NCBI GenBank assembly: GCA_910585715.1
Contig: CAJUEX010000011.1
Span: forward strand, 18,973-82,972
Direction: 5' to 3'
DNA from: an uncultured Lachnospiraceae bacterium
Lineage (GTDB): Bacteria > Bacillota > Clostridia > Lachnospirales > Lachnospiraceae
Length of the DNA: 64,000 bases
The translations under genes were made by a program, and so were the position numbers. Under the pieces are notes generated by a model. The model saw only the letters and a program-made list of their open reading frames with translations. It searched no databases and had not been told where the DNA came from. Below are positions 26,217 to 34,495 of this stretch, piece after piece; within the stretch, counting starts at the first letter, position 1, and every line of letters begins with the position of its first letter.

Positions 26217-27776
26217 CTACTTGTTAATGTATTTTCCGGCAAGCTCCCGAAGCTCGTCCGGATGCTTTTCATACCACTGCTCATAAACAGGAGTATCTGA
26301 AGCTGCAATAGTTTTTCCAAGCTCAACAAGAAATTCCGGTATGTCCACAGCCAGCATGGAGCCTAAGCTTTCTCCGAACCGTTCCTCATTCTTTGCCGCA
26401 CTTCCTCCTATGAACAGGTTAAATGCCGGCTGGGGCTTGTCGTCTACACGCTTTACAAAGCCGTGGAATCCCATGCTTCCCACCTGATGAGTGCCGCAGG
26501 AGGATATGCAGCCGGATATATGCAGCTTAGGCAGTACCCCGTCTGCAAATCCTTCTTTTCTTACTGCCTCCACGATTGCCTTTAAAAGCCCCTGGGAGTC
26601 CTGCAGCCCGACCTGGCAGATGGTGCTGCCGATACATGCAATGGAGGATTCCAGCCTGTTTTTTGCACTGTCCTTCGTAATATCCAGAATGGTTTCCGCC
26701 TCTTTTCCGTTCAGATTCAGGATATATACGCTTTCATCCGGAGAAAGGGCAAGTTCCACCTGCTCCATGTCTTTTACCGCCTGATACAATGCCTGCAGGG
26801 TTTCCGGCGCAATGCAGCCTCCTATCGGATGGTAATGCACGGCACACAGTCCTGCCTGCTTCTGCCTGATGACACGTGCTGTTTTGCTTTCCGGTATGGC
26901 ATCTTCTTTTCCGGTTTTTGTTATGGCACTCTCTTCTGCCGCAATATCCAGATTTTCCGTTTCAAGGACTTTTTGCAACTTTTCTATATATGCTTTTTTA
27001 TATTGCTCCGGCCCTCCGAGGGTTTCCTGCATATATCGGGTCCTTGCCTTATTGCGCTGCTGATAATTGCCGTATTCCGTAAAGGTGTCCACCATGGCTT
27101 TTATATAATACAGCAACTTTTCCGGTTTTACATCCTGCGCCACAAGAACTCCCATTTTGTAATTATTTCCAAGTCCTCCTGCGCTGTACACGTCAAAGGT
27201 ATGGTTTTTCCCGGCAACAAAACCTAAATCCCGGAATGTTGCATGCACCAGATTATCCTTCGAATTGGAAAATGCCACCTTCAGCTTTCTCGGCAGCTTT
27301 ACCGTATTGATAAAGGACAAAAGATAATCCGCTGCTTTTTTTGCATACGGGAGCACGTCAAAGGGTTCTCCTTCCTCCACGCCGGATAAGGGAGATACCA
27401 TTACATTTCTCGGGAAATCTCCGCCGCCTCCCCTTGTAATGATTCCAACCTCAAATGCCTGCTCCATAATCCGGCAAACTGCCTCTTCATTCAGATTGTG
27501 GAGCTGTATGGTCTGACAGGTGGTGAAATGGATTTTGTCTATATGAAATTCTTCTACCGCATCCACAATAAATTTCAGCTGGTCTTTATTGATTCTGCCC
27601 CCTGCCAGCCTGAGCCTGAGCATGCTGCTTTTTCCTCCTCTCTGGGCATAGCTGCCAAAGCCTCCGGAAATCCCTTTATATTCCGCAGTGGTTACCTCTC
27701 CCTTATAAAATCCAGCCGTTACTTTTTCAAACTGCTTTAAATCCTCTTTAAATTCCTGATATAATTGTTCTTCCAT
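26217..27776 (-). CDS. Siroheme nitrite/sulfite reductase-like protein
   Basis: 519 residues with the duplicated ferredoxin-like plus siroheme/4Fe-4S layout. The cluster ligands are in ACIGSTICQVG (CX5C) and HISGCISSCGTH (CX3C); the first half has TTCQTIQLHNL and GGGGDFPRNV. It reduces sulfite or nitrite by six electrons, or is an assimilatory subunit depending on partners. No flavoprotein or siroheme gene adjoins it, so the electron donor, probably ferredoxin, is inferred. ATG preceded by GGAAAGGAAG. A single gene flanked by PAL-A4 and PAL-B1. Confidence 0.88.
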   Translation of the reverse strand: MEEQLYQEFKEDLKQFEKVTAGFYKGEVTTAEYKGISGGFGSYAQRGGKSSMLRLRLAGGRINKDQLKFIVDAVEEFHIDKIHFTTCQTIQLHNLNEEAVCRIMEQAFEVGIITRGGGGDFPRNVMVSPLSGVEEGEPFDVLPYAKKAADYLLSFINTVKLPRKLKVAFSNSKDNLVHATFRDLGFVAGKNHTFDVYSAGGLGNNYKMGVLVAQDVKPEKLLYYIKAMVDTFTEYGNYQQRNKARTRYMQETLGGPEQYKKAYIEKLQKVLETENLDIAAEESAITKTGKEDAIPESKTARVIRQKQAGLCAVHYHPIGGCIAPETLQALYQAVKDMEQVELALSPDESVYILNLNGKEAETILDITKDSAKNRLESSIACIGSTICQVGLQDSQGLLKAIVEAVRKEGFADGVLPKLHISGCISSCGTHQVGSMGFHGFVKRVDDKPQPAFNLFIGGSAAKNEERFGESLGSMLAVDIPEFLVELGKTIAASDTPVYEQWYEKHPDELRELAGKYINK

Positions 27777-27825
27777 TCAATAGCTTCCTTTCCTTTTTCA
27801 TACTTTTCTTTCCGCTTCTTCATTC

Positions 27826-27990
27826 CTAGTATGCTGACCTATTGATAATTAGCATAATCCCTTGTCTATTTTTTCATTGGTCTGCGTTGTCGTCAGTTGA
27901 CAATGGGTTCACATTGCCGCCTTCCTCCGCCTTGCCAATGAAAAAATATCCTGCGGCCTTATGCTAAATATCAATAGGTCAGCACACTAG
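27826..27990 (-). mobile_element. PAL-B1, MITE-like 165-bp element with CTAG ends
   Basis: Both ends are CTAG, followed by long terminal inverted repeats of about 55 bp containing GCTGACCTATTGATA and ATTTTTTCATTGG. It encodes no protein. It is nearly identical, in reverse, to PAL-B2 at 39196-39360, and the two have the same length. The CTAG ends suggest a target-site preference or duplication. It lies 50 bases upstream of the sulfite reductase ATG. Confidence 0.85.
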
Positions 27991-28051
27991 TAACAATTTA
28001 ATCATTAGCCTTCCCACACAAAAATCATAATATAGACAAAATAGCCACAAC

Positions 28052-28227
28052 GGCCTTTCGATACACAGCGGGAACTGGCAGAACATGGGATAGTCTTCCA
28101 GGCCTTTACAAAGTCGCCGGCACTTACGCACCGTACTTTGGTGCGTTAGTACCGCTGCGTCTTTGTAGAGCGAAAGCGTGCCCGGAAGACTATCCCATGT
28201 TCTGCCAGTTCTCACGTCCCCCCAGCC
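28052..28227 (-). repeat. PAL-A5 palindromic element (reverse orientation, second core subtype)
   Basis: Read on the minus strand: GAACTGGCAGAACAT arms, CGCTTTCGCTC, inner stem TACAAAG / CTTTGTA, GGTAC / GTGCC (a compensatory change relative to A3), and apical hairpin CGCACC-AAAGTAC-GGTGCG. The best arm pairing is 28069-28104 with 28181-28214. It lies about 20 bases beyond the stop of the GTPase-NYN gene. Confidence 0.88.
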
Positions 28228-28248
28228 AAAAGCCCACAAGATCAACTA

Positions 28249-30843
28249 CTACTCTTTTTGAAAAGAATCCAGCAAATAACTTTTACCCCTTGGCTGGTTC
28301 TCTTCATATTCCCGACATATGCTTTCATTTGCAAGCCTGATTTCCTCCTGAAGCTCTCTGGCGGAAATCAGGCTGCAGCCCTGACCCCTTATGATAATCT
28401 GCTCCAGCCCGTCAGAGGTTGCTACTGTAATCCGGCATTTCCTTCCGTTTTCATGAGCAAATTTCTCTATATACTGGTCAGCAGTTTCCGCTTCTTTCGT
28501 ATATACCACATGGATATTGTGATAATCCACGATTTCCGTCCGGTGCCCCTGCACCCGGTATGCGTCAAATACTGCAATCAGGTTACACTTTTTAATTGCC
28601 TGATAATTGCATAAAATATCCAAAAGCCTTCCCCTTGCCCCGTCAATGCTTGCTTGGGCAAGCTCCTTCAATTCCTCCCATGCAAAAATTACATTATAAC
28701 CGTCTACAAGCAGGTATTCTTCCTTCGACTCCTGTTTTTTAGACGGGCTGCTTTTTAAAACAACCGCTTCCTTCCTTTTTACCGGTTTTCCTTTCTCCTT
28801 TTTGTTGGCATGGTAGGTCCGTTCCAGAATTGCATCGATTTCTTCCGTTCCAATCCATTTTTCTTCCTGACTCTTTTGCCTTTGTGGTTCTGTAATACTT
28901 GTGCCCTCTGCTTTTGCTTCCTTTTCAAGCTGGCATTCCACATGCCTGTACTCCTTTACCTTGTCCCATTTTACCAGAATACCTGCACCATGGGCACAAA
29001 ATATGGAATCTGCAGGATTTTCCGTATCCCTTTCAAAATCATAGTTCATTGCTTCTATGATTTCTTCCGGATTGTGACATGGTTCATATCCTTTTAAGGT
29101 ACAGCTTAGCCTTCCAAACCCTTTTGTATAAGTATTTACTTCTTTTTGATAACCATTCATGGAAGCTGCCGGAGCAAAACCGGTTAAGACAACCATATCC
29201 CCTTCCGTTTGAAAGGGCAGAAAGCTTCCATGCATCCTTTCAATATCCGACATTGCCCTGCCAATGGTTTTTTCAGGTACTTCCAGCCGAAATTCATAAA
29301 AAGGCTCCAGCAATACAGACTTCGCTTCCAAAAGCCCCTGTCTTACCGCCCGGTAAGCAGCCTGCCTGAAATCCCCGCCTTCCGTATGCTTTTGATGGGC
29401 TCTGCCTCCCACCAGGGTAATTTTTATATCCGTAACGGGAGAACCGGTAAGCACTCCCTTATGCTCTTTTTCCTCCAGATGGGTCATAACAAGCCTCTGC
29501 CAGTTTCCCGCAAGTAACTCTTCACTGCACCGGGAGGCAAGCTGCAGACCGCTTCCCGGCTCGCCGGGCTCTAACAAAAGATGGACTTCCGCATAATGCC
29601 GCAAAGGTTCATAATGTCCCACCCCCTCTGTCTGGCCGGCTATTGTTTCCTTATAAACAATATTCCCTTTTCCAAATTCCACCTCTACACCAAACCGCTC
29701 TAAAATCAGGCTCTTTAATATTTCAGTCTGCACTTCCCCCATAAGCCGTACCTGAATCTCTTTTAACTGCTCATCCCACAGAATATGAAGCTCCGGCTGT
29801 TCTTCCTCTAACTGTTCCAGCTTGGAAAGCATAACTGTCTCATCGCATTCCGGCGGCAGCTTCATCTGATAAATAAGCACCGGCTCAAGCACAGGAGCAA
29901 AAACAGCTGTTTCCCTTCCAAGCCCGCTTCCGGGTTTCATACCGGAAAGCCCGGTTACCGCACAGACCGTTCCAGCCTCCGCCTCATCTGTTACCGTATA
30001 TTTTTCTCCGGAATAAATGCGAATCTGCGTTACCTTTTCCTGATTTTCTGCCGGTATGCTTCTTACTTTCAGGCTTCCTCCCGTAATTTTCAGAAAAGTA
30101 AGCCTGTTCCCTCTGTCGTCTCTTGCAATCTTAAAGACCCTTGCACCAAATTCCTCCGGATAAGCTGGCTGCTGCATGTAAGCCTCTATGCCCTCAAGCA
30201 GCTCCTTTACCCCTTCCAGTTTCAATGCGGAGCCAAAAAAACATGGAAATACCTTTCTTTCCCAAACCAGCTTTTTTATCGTCTCTGTCTTTAGCCCTTC
30301 TGTCTCCAGAAACTGCTCAAGAGCCCCTTCATCACACACGGCAATGTCCTCATAAAACGACGCTCCCGTTTTCCTCCCGAAATCCGTACATCCCTCATCC
30401 AGCTTTTCCTTTAACTGCTTAAGCAAATGCTCCCTGTCCGTACCTCTCTGGTCCATCTTATTAATAAAAAGAAATACCGGAATCCGGTATCTGCTTAAAA
30501 GCTTCCATAAGGTCCGGGTATGGGCCTGTATGCCGTCTGCACCGTTTATTACCAGCAGGGCATAATCCAGCACGCCAAGAGTGCGCTCCATTTCCGCAGA
30601 AAAATCCACATGTCCCGGCGTATCTAACAGGGTAATCTGCATATCTTTAAGGGAAAACACTGCCTGCTTGGAAAAAATTGTAATTCCCCTCTCCTTTTCC
30701 AAAGCATGGGTATCCAAAAAAGCATCCTTCTTATCCACCCTGCCCATAGTCTGTATGCTTCCGCTTTCATACAGCACAGCCTCCGATAAAGTTGTTTTCC
30801 CCGCATCCACATGGGCAAGAATCCCAATTGTCAATCGCTTCAT
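28249..30843 (-). CDS. TetM/EF-G-like ribosomal GTPase fused to a YacP/Rae1-type NYN nuclease domain
   Basis: 864 residues. Residues 1-~650 form a translation-factor GTPase of the Tet(M)/Tet(W) ribosomal-protection type: G1 AHVDAGKTT, G2 RGITI, G3 DTPGH, G4 NKMD, then the EF-G-like domains. A Lys-rich linker (about 650-705) leads to an NYN/PIN-like nuclease domain (about 709-835) with the acidic residues VDGYN (D714), FDAY (D760), ETADQ (D789) and TSDG (D811), as in YacP/Rae1, the ribosome A-site endonuclease of Bacillus. A ribosome-bound GTPase that carries its own mRNA nuclease is the simplest reading (inference). Tetracycline resistance itself is not shown by the sequence. Confidence 0.88.
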   Translation of the reverse strand: MKRLTIGILAHVDAGKTTLSEAVLYESGSIQTMGRVDKKDAFLDTHALEKERGITIFSKQAVFSLKDMQITLLDTPGHVDFSAEMERTLGVLDYALLVINGADGIQAHTRTLWKLLSRYRIPVFLFINKMDQRGTDREHLLKQLKEKLDEGCTDFGRKTGASFYEDIAVCDEGALEQFLETEGLKTETIKKLVWERKVFPCFFGSALKLEGVKELLEGIEAYMQQPAYPEEFGARVFKIARDDRGNRLTFLKITGGSLKVRSIPAENQEKVTQIRIYSGEKYTVTDEAEAGTVCAVTGLSGMKPGSGLGRETAVFAPVLEPVLIYQMKLPPECDETVMLSKLEQLEEEQPELHILWDEQLKEIQVRLMGEVQTEILKSLILERFGVEVEFGKGNIVYKETIAGQTEGVGHYEPLRHYAEVHLLLEPGEPGSGLQLASRCSEELLAGNWQRLVMTHLEEKEHKGVLTGSPVTDIKITLVGGRAHQKHTEGGDFRQAAYRAVRQGLLEAKSVLLEPFYEFRLEVPEKTIGRAMSDIERMHGSFLPFQTEGDMVVLTGFAPAASMNGYQKEVNTYTKGFGRLSCTLKGYEPCHNPEEIIEAMNYDFERDTENPADSIFCAHGAGILVKWDKVKEYRHVECQLEKEAKAEGTSITEPQRQKSQEEKWIGTEEIDAILERTYHANKKEKGKPVKRKEAVVLKSSPSKKQESKEEYLLVDGYNVIFAWEELKELAQASIDGARGRLLDILCNYQAIKKCNLIAVFDAYRVQGHRTEIVDYHNIHVVYTKEAETADQYIEKFAHENGRKCRITVATSDGLEQIIIRGQGCSLISARELQEEIRLANESICREYEENQPRGKSYLLDSFQKE

Positions 30844-30970
30844 TTTCTACCCTGCATTTCCCGAACTATATTTTAAAAATATTCCTTACTTTCTTTTATG
30901 CTTCCCAAAAGCACTTGCACGCATTACTGCATTGGGTAAATTTTACTATATGGGAAAAGGTTTTTCAAGA

Positions 30971-31170
30971 GTTGGGGATTTGGGGATTTGGCTGGAGGAC
31001 GTGTGAGCAGGCATGGCATATGGCAGTCTTCCGGGCACGCTCCCGCTCTGCAAAGACGCAGCGGTACTAATGCACCAAAGTACGGTGCATAAGGACCGGC
31101 GACTTTGCTAAGGCCCTGAATACTGCCATATGCCATGCCTGCTCACACTGTGCATCGAAATACCCCTAAC
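30971..31170 (+). repeat. PAL-A6 palindromic element (second core subtype)
   Basis: The best arm pairing is 31004-31041 with 31113-31150; outer parts are degenerate. The core has CGCTCCCGCTC, GCAAAG / CTTTGC, GGTAC / GGACC and the hairpin TGCACC-AAAGTAC-GGTGCA, which differs from A3 by a compensatory pair. It lies between the GTPase-NYN gene start and PAL-C. Confidence 0.85.
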
Positions 31171-31352
31171 CTTTGTTTTATATTTATTGACAATTGCAAA
31201 AGAAAAACGTCCTGCTGACACAATTTTCCTGTGCAATATAAGCAATATTACAATCAGGACATTTCAAAGCTTCTTATTTGGTTAGCTAATTATTTATATA
31301 TATCTATATTGAAAGCATATAAAACCTTCAAACGTACCGGCAGAGAAAACCA

Positions 31353-31594
31353 GCGGCAGAGGGAGGCGGTATGGCTCTATGGGGCGGAGCATTGTTTTGG
31401 AGGGAGCTTTTCCTTAACAGGCTGTTCAAAACCCAGGGTAAAATTGCCACGGATGGCAATTTTAGGCATGCCGCGCCACGGACGGCGCTGCATGCCGCCC
31501 CGTCCGCTGCCACTACCCCATACCAGCCTGTTTAGGAAAATCTCCCTCCAAAACAATGCTCCCCCCATAGAGCCATACCGCCTCCCTCTGCCGC
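31353..31594. repeat. PAL-C palindromic element (single copy here)
   Basis: Arms of about 75 bp (31353-31428 with 31521-31594) are almost perfectly complementary. The core differs from PAL-A: it has AAAATTGCC-ACGGAT-GGCAATTTT and GGCATGC / GCATGCC around CGCGCC / GGCGC. It ends 12 bases before the TAG of the sensor kinase gene. Confidence 0.85.
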
Positions 31595-31606
31595 GTCCTC
31601 CCCCTT

Positions 31607-33022
31607 CTACACAGGCAGCAAAACAAAAACCCTCGTCCCCTTCTCCTCCCCGCTCTCCAGACAAATCTCCCCACCATGCCTCTCCACAATATACTTACAA
31701 ATCGAAAGCCCCAGTCCCGCTCCCGCTATCTTGGTATTTCTCGACTTTTCCCCCCGATAAAACTTCTCAAATACAAAAGGAATATCCGCCCTGTCTATCC
31801 CCTTTCCATTATCGGCAACCTGAATGGAAAGACAATTCTTTACCTGCAGAAGCTCTACCGAAAACAAAATACTCCCTCCCTGTTTTCTTCCATATTTTAT
31901 ACTGTTATCAATCAGATTGGAAAATGCCTGGGAAAGTCTTCTTTCATCATAAGAAAGCACCAGGTCAGGAGCTTGGTTTACATAAGTGAATTCCATCTGA
32001 TGACTTTCTACAAGCTGCTTAAACTCAAATGCCAATCCGTCAAAAAATTCCCTGATATACTGCTCCTCCCTGTGAACAGTCATCCTGTTCAGCTCTGTCT
32101 GAAAATGCTCCAATAAATCCCCTAACATCTTTGTAAGATTTTCTGTTTTTGCAACGATAATAGAAGCAAACTTTTTTACTTTTTCATCATTCCCGCCATC
32201 AATTCCATCCCGGATTCCTTCCCCATATGCCTTAATAATGGCAATAGGAGTCTTAAAATCATGGGAAATACAGGTCATAAGCTCCTTCTGGCTTCGTTTC
32301 AGCTCTTCCTCCCGCTCTGCCCTTGCCTTCAGCTCATCCCGCATCAATTCAAAATAATAAGACAGCTTTTCAATGTCATTGCCGGAAAGCTTTCCCCCTG
32401 CCGCCTTCAGCACCTGTACATGATAATCCCCTTCCGTAATTGCCTTTGTAGCACTTACCATTTCCTTTACCGGACCCAAAACCCTCTTCTTTGTATATAT
32501 AAGGAAAAATGCCAGTAAGAAAAATACTGCCGCCATGCTTATAAAAACCGGCAAAATCGCAGAAAACAATTCCTTTTGTTCACCATCTTTCCCCAAAAAG
32601 GATTTATCCAGCCAAAAAACAGCAAAGCCGCATACTTTTTCCTGTTCTTTTAAAGAAAAAGCAATTTTTACTGTATGCTTCTCCTTTTGAAAAAAGCTTT
32701 GGTCCTGCTGGATAATTTCATTTATGTTAACCACTTCGTCAGGTCTGTATTCTTCCTTTAAACTAAAAAGTACTTTTCCCTCCAAATCCACCACTACAAC
32801 CGGAAATTCCCTATTAATTCCTTTCCAGCTTCCGGACTTCATTCCCTGTTGGCAAAGCTTTACTTCATCTGCCGTCAGCTCCCTTGCCCGGTTATAGTAA
32901 ATCCCTTCTCTGTTTTTCAACTCCGTCAGCCTCCTGCCGCAAAAAAAAAGCCCCGCCGCCAATATAACAAAAACAGAAAAATAAATAATAGCCTGCATGC
33001 TCAATAACGATTGTTTTTTCAT
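31607..33022 (-). CDS. Sensor histidine kinase (HAMP type)
   Basis: 471 residues. Membrane helix about 10-28, an extracellular sensor of about 130 residues, a second helix about 160-182, HAMP (about 183-240; VLGPVKEMVSATKAI), HisKA with CISHDFKTPI, and HATPase with FSNLIDNSIKY, DNGKGI and GAGLGLSI. It phosphorylates the response regulator six bases upstream. With the ABC transporter in the same run it probably senses an exported or cell-envelope signal, as in Bce/Mac-type modules (inference). Complete. Confidence 0.93.
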   Translation of the reverse strand: MKKQSLLSMQAIIYFSVFVILAAGLFFCGRRLTELKNREGIYYNRARELTADEVKLCQQGMKSGSWKGINREFPVVVVDLEGKVLFSLKEEYRPDEVVNINEIIQQDQSFFQKEKHTVKIAFSLKEQEKVCGFAVFWLDKSFLGKDGEQKELFSAILPVFISMAAVFFLLAFFLIYTKKRVLGPVKEMVSATKAITEGDYHVQVLKAAGGKLSGNDIEKLSYYFELMRDELKARAEREEELKRSQKELMTCISHDFKTPIAIIKAYGEGIRDGIDGGNDEKVKKFASIIVAKTENLTKMLGDLLEHFQTELNRMTVHREEQYIREFFDGLAFEFKQLVESHQMEFTYVNQAPDLVLSYDERRLSQAFSNLIDNSIKYGRKQGGSILFSVELLQVKNCLSIQVADNGKGIDRADIPFVFEKFYRGEKSRNTKIAGAGLGLSICKYIVERHGGEICLESGEEKGTRVFVLLPV

Positions 33023-33028
33023 AATCCT

Positions 33029-33700
33029 TTATTCCCCTGCAAAAAATTTGTAGCCCACGCCCCAGACCGTTTTAATATAATCCATGGAATGTGCCCGGAG
33101 CTTTTCCCGTATGCGTTTTATGTAAACTGCCACACTGCTAATATCTCCAAATTCATTCATGCCCCATATGCTTTCATAAAGCTGCTCCTTGGAAAACACT
33201 TGATTTTCATGTTTTTTTAGGAAATACAACATTTCAAATTCTTTCGTAGTCAGCTCCAGCACCTGTCCGTCCGCATAAGCAGTATAGCTTTCTCTCTTTA
33301 AAATAAGGCGTTCTGTATCAGACCCTTCCCCGCTTTTTCCAGCCCGTCTTAAATGAGCCTTTACTCTTGCCACCAGCTCTAAAGGACTGAAAGGCTTTGT
33401 TACATAATCATCTGCCCCGATTCCAAGGCAGATTACTTTATCCATTTCCCCGCTTTTTGCAGAAAGCATAATGATTGGAAGCTCATGTTTCTCCCGAATC
33501 CGCCTGCAGACTTCCATTCCATCCATTTCTGGAAGCATGATATCCAAAATCACCAGATCCGGCAGATGTCGGGAAAGAAGGGCAAGCCCTTCCTTTCCGT
33601 CCGATGCCAGAATCGCTTCATATCCTTCCACCTTCAAATATTCCCCTAAAATTTCCGCCAGCTCTTTTTCATCTTCAATAATCAAAATCTTCTCTGCCAT
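33029..33700 (-). CDS. OmpR/PhoB-family response regulator
   Basis: 223 residues. Receiver (about 1-118) with the acidic pocket EDEKE, phospho-Asp in LVILDIMLPEMDG, Thr/Ser LSAKS and Lys VTKPF, then a winged-helix DNA-binding domain (about 130-220) with VAVYIKRIREKL. It pairs with the kinase immediately downstream and lies one base from the ABC ATPase gene, so it likely controls this operon. Confidence 0.95.
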   Translation of the reverse strand: MAEKILIIEDEKELAEILGEYLKVEGYEAILASDGKEGLALLSRHLPDLVILDIMLPEMDGMEVCRRIREKHELPIIMLSAKSGEMDKVICLGIGADDYVTKPFSPLELVARVKAHLRRAGKSGEGSDTERLILKRESYTAYADGQVLELTTKEFEMLYFLKKHENQVFSKEQLYESIWGMNEFGDISSVAVYIKRIREKLRAHSMDYIKTVWGVGYKFFAGE

Positions 33701-33701
33701 T

Positions 33702-34460
33702 TTACCAATTCCGTTCTTTTAAAAATTCATACAGCATTCTTTCTCTCGCCTCTTCTTCCTTTTGTCTGTAAGTCCCCTGTTCCAACTCTCCGTCAATTCT
33801 TCCGTCTCTTAAGAAAATGACCCGACTGCCCCGGACGGCTGCCTTTAGGTCATGGGTAACCATTACAATGCTCTGCCCGTCCTCATGAAGCTTGGTAAAG
33901 GTATCTAAAACTCCTTTTCCTGCATTGGAATTCAGCGCTCCCGTAGGCTCATCTGCAAACAATACCTCCGGTTGATTCATCAGTGCCCTGCAGATGGCCG
34001 TTCTTTGCTTCTGTCCGCCTGAAAGCTGGTTTGGAAATTTATTCTTGTGAGCTGACAGTTCCATTTTTTCAATCAGAGCATCTGCTCTTTTTTTCTTGTC
34101 TCCTTTTTTTATTTTTGACTGATAAGAAGGGCTTAATACATTTTCCAATAAAGTTAAATCAGGAATTAAGTTCATGTTTTGAAACACAAAGCCTATGGAA
34201 TCCTTCCTGATATCCGCCATAGCGCTTTCCTTCAATCCGGTAATCTCCTGTTCCTTTAAATATACCTTACCGCTTGTTACTTTGTCCATACCGCTTAGCA
34301 AATATAATAAAGTGGATTTTCCGGAACCGGAGCTTCCCATGATTACGGTAAAATCCTCCTGATACAGCTTCATATCCAGATTTTTTATTACATTATTCAC
34401 TTCTCCATCGCTCACAAAGCTTTTACATATTTTTTCCGTTTCTATAACGCATGTTTTCAT
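33702..34460 (-). CDS. ABC transporter ATP-binding protein (MacB/LolD type)
   Basis: 252 residues. Walker A GSSGSGKSTLL (about 42-52), Q loop FVFQNMNLIPDLT, signature LSGGQKQRTA, Walker B VLFADEPTG and His switch MVTHD. It belongs to the class that drives FtsX-type permeases for peptide or lipoprotein efflux or bacitracin-like resistance. It lies 35 bases after the permease gene and one base before the regulator gene. Confidence 0.93.
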   Translation of the reverse strand: MKTCVIETEKICKSFVSDGEVNNVIKNLDMKLYQEDFTVIMGSSGSGKSTLLYLLSGMDKVTSGKVYLKEQEITGLKESAMADIRKDSIGFVFQNMNLIPDLTLLENVLSPSYQSKIKKGDKKKRADALIEKMELSAHKNKFPNQLSGGQKQRTAICRALMNQPEVLFADEPTGALNSNAGKGVLDTFTKLHEDGQSIVMVTHDLKAAVRGSRVIFLRDGRIDGELEQGTYRQKEEEARERMLYEFLKERNW

Positions 34461-34495
34461 TTCTATTTCTCCTTATTTTCTCATGATTTTATTGT

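Noticed and set aside
27979..28245. Open frame of 88 residues across PAL-A5
   Set aside because: It arises from the palindrome and its flanks, has no ribosome site and no protein-like composition; similar frames occur on both strands of other PAL elements (for example 31377-31664, 30792-31070).
28249..30843. Simple tet(W)/tet(M) tetracycline-resistance gene
   Set aside because: The extra nuclease domain, length of 864 residues and lack of mobile context argue against an acquired resistance gene; resistance cannot be inferred from sequence alone.
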